Assembly: GCA_964576705.1 (NCBI GenBank)
Contig: CAZNVI010000029.1
Coordinates: 1-13,237 of the forward strand
Length of the DNA stretch: 13,237 nt
DNA from: CAYMDS01 sp964576705
GTDB taxonomy: Bacteria; Patescibacteriota; Microgenomatia; Levybacterales; UBA12049
Direction of reading: 5' to 3'
The notes under the pieces: model-generated
What the model was told of the DNA's origin: nothing
Seen by the model: the letters and a program-made list of their open reading frames with translations, nothing else
Database searches by the model: none
Shown here: positions 13,056 to 13,237 of the stretch, piece after piece
How positions within the stretch are numbered: the first letter of the stretch is position 1
How the letters are laid out: each line of letters begins with the position of its first letter
Made by a program: the position numbers and the translations under genes

Positions 13056-13237
13056 TATGGTACCGAATGTTTATGAGATAATAATATAGGGTAATATGCA
13101 GAATATTATCTTGTCAATACAATCAAGTGTTATGAAGCCAGGTTAGTAGCAGTTTTTTTGGATGATTTACGTAAGTGGTATTCCTCAAAAAGGATACAAA
13201 AAAGAAGGTAATAAACATATATTAAAAAAGCTCTTTA
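13056..13237. other. Right-end stretch without a convincing gene
   Basis: The last 182 bases are AT-rich. An open frame begins at ATG 13162 (MIYVSGIPQKG) and runs off the window after 25 codons, without a ribosome binding site. A second frame encodes a basic peptide with FLDDLRKWY but has no ATG and stops at about 13209-13211. Neither can be called a gene from this window alone. Confidence 0.3.

Noticed and set aside
13097..13147. Tiny open frame of 16 codons in the right-end gap
   Set aside because: Too short, with no upstream signal and low-information composition.
13162..13237. Possible start of a gene running off the right edge (MIYVSGIPQKG...)
   Set aside because: Only 25 codons, no ribosome binding site or clear promoter, and a competing frame over the same bases looks equally protein-like.
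1..13237. Recoded UGA (as in Absconditabacteria or Gracilibacteria)
   Set aside because: UGA ends two well-defined genes and does not occur inside any conserved domain.

Overview
The window looks like a piece of an AT-rich, compact bacterial chromosome. Genes are short-spaced, envelope proteins carry Ser/Thr/Pro-rich linkers, UGA acts as a stop (it ends the rpe-like gene and the second penicillin-binding protein gene), and Shine-Dalgarno sequences are mostly absent. Together these suggest a Candidate Phyla Radiation (Patescibacteria) bacterium, most likely of the Microgenomates type. That placement is inference; no rRNA or ribosomal protein gene is present to confirm it. No insertion sequence, CRISPR array, tRNA or phage gene was seen.

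Layout. (1) Positions 161-2916, plus strand: a membrane-anchored LytR_C-domain protein, then a tight set of pfkB-type kinase, rpiB and an rpe-like epimerase (gaps of 12 and 3 nt). This is a pentose phosphate or pentose salvage cluster. (2) Positions 2905-8776, minus strand, an envelope block read from right to left: a bifunctional class A penicillin-binding protein, a secreted coiled-coil protein, a small single-pass membrane protein and a second class A penicillin-binding protein. The last gene overlaps the 3' end of the rpe-like gene by 12 bp. (3) Positions 8900-9958, plus strand: a protein joining a CvpA-type membrane domain to an extracytoplasmic CAP (SCP/YkwD) domain. (4) Positions 9959-10077: a GC-richer, foldable intergenic element with a 15-nt match to a conserved 23S rRNA motif. 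(5) Positions 10078-10944, minus strand: an EamA-type transporter. (6) Positions 11088-12143, plus strand: a type I GAPDH whose coenzyme-specificity loop looks NADP-like. (7) Positions 12166-13002, minus strand: a cytoplasmic HExxH protein that looks like a gluzincin peptidase. (8) The right end, 13003-13237, has AT-rich inverted repeats and no convincing gene.

How the genes fit together. The kinase, RpiB, the Rpe-like enzyme and GAPDH connect pentose phosphates with lower glycolysis. The two penicillin-binding proteins, with the secreted and membrane proteins between them, and the CvpA-CAP and LytR_C proteins form a cell-wall and surface set.

The strongest cross-cutting signals are these. 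First, -10 boxes lie 5-12 nt before several start codons, including one near-consensus promoter (TTGACA, 18 nt, TATTAT, 7 nt, ATG), which predicts leaderless or very short-leader mRNAs. Second, key active-site residues are changed in the RpiB-like and Rpe-like enzymes and the coenzyme loop is changed in GAPDH. Third, a duplicated penicillin-binding protein pair flanks two unrecognised envelope proteins. No clearly novel defence or mobile system was found.
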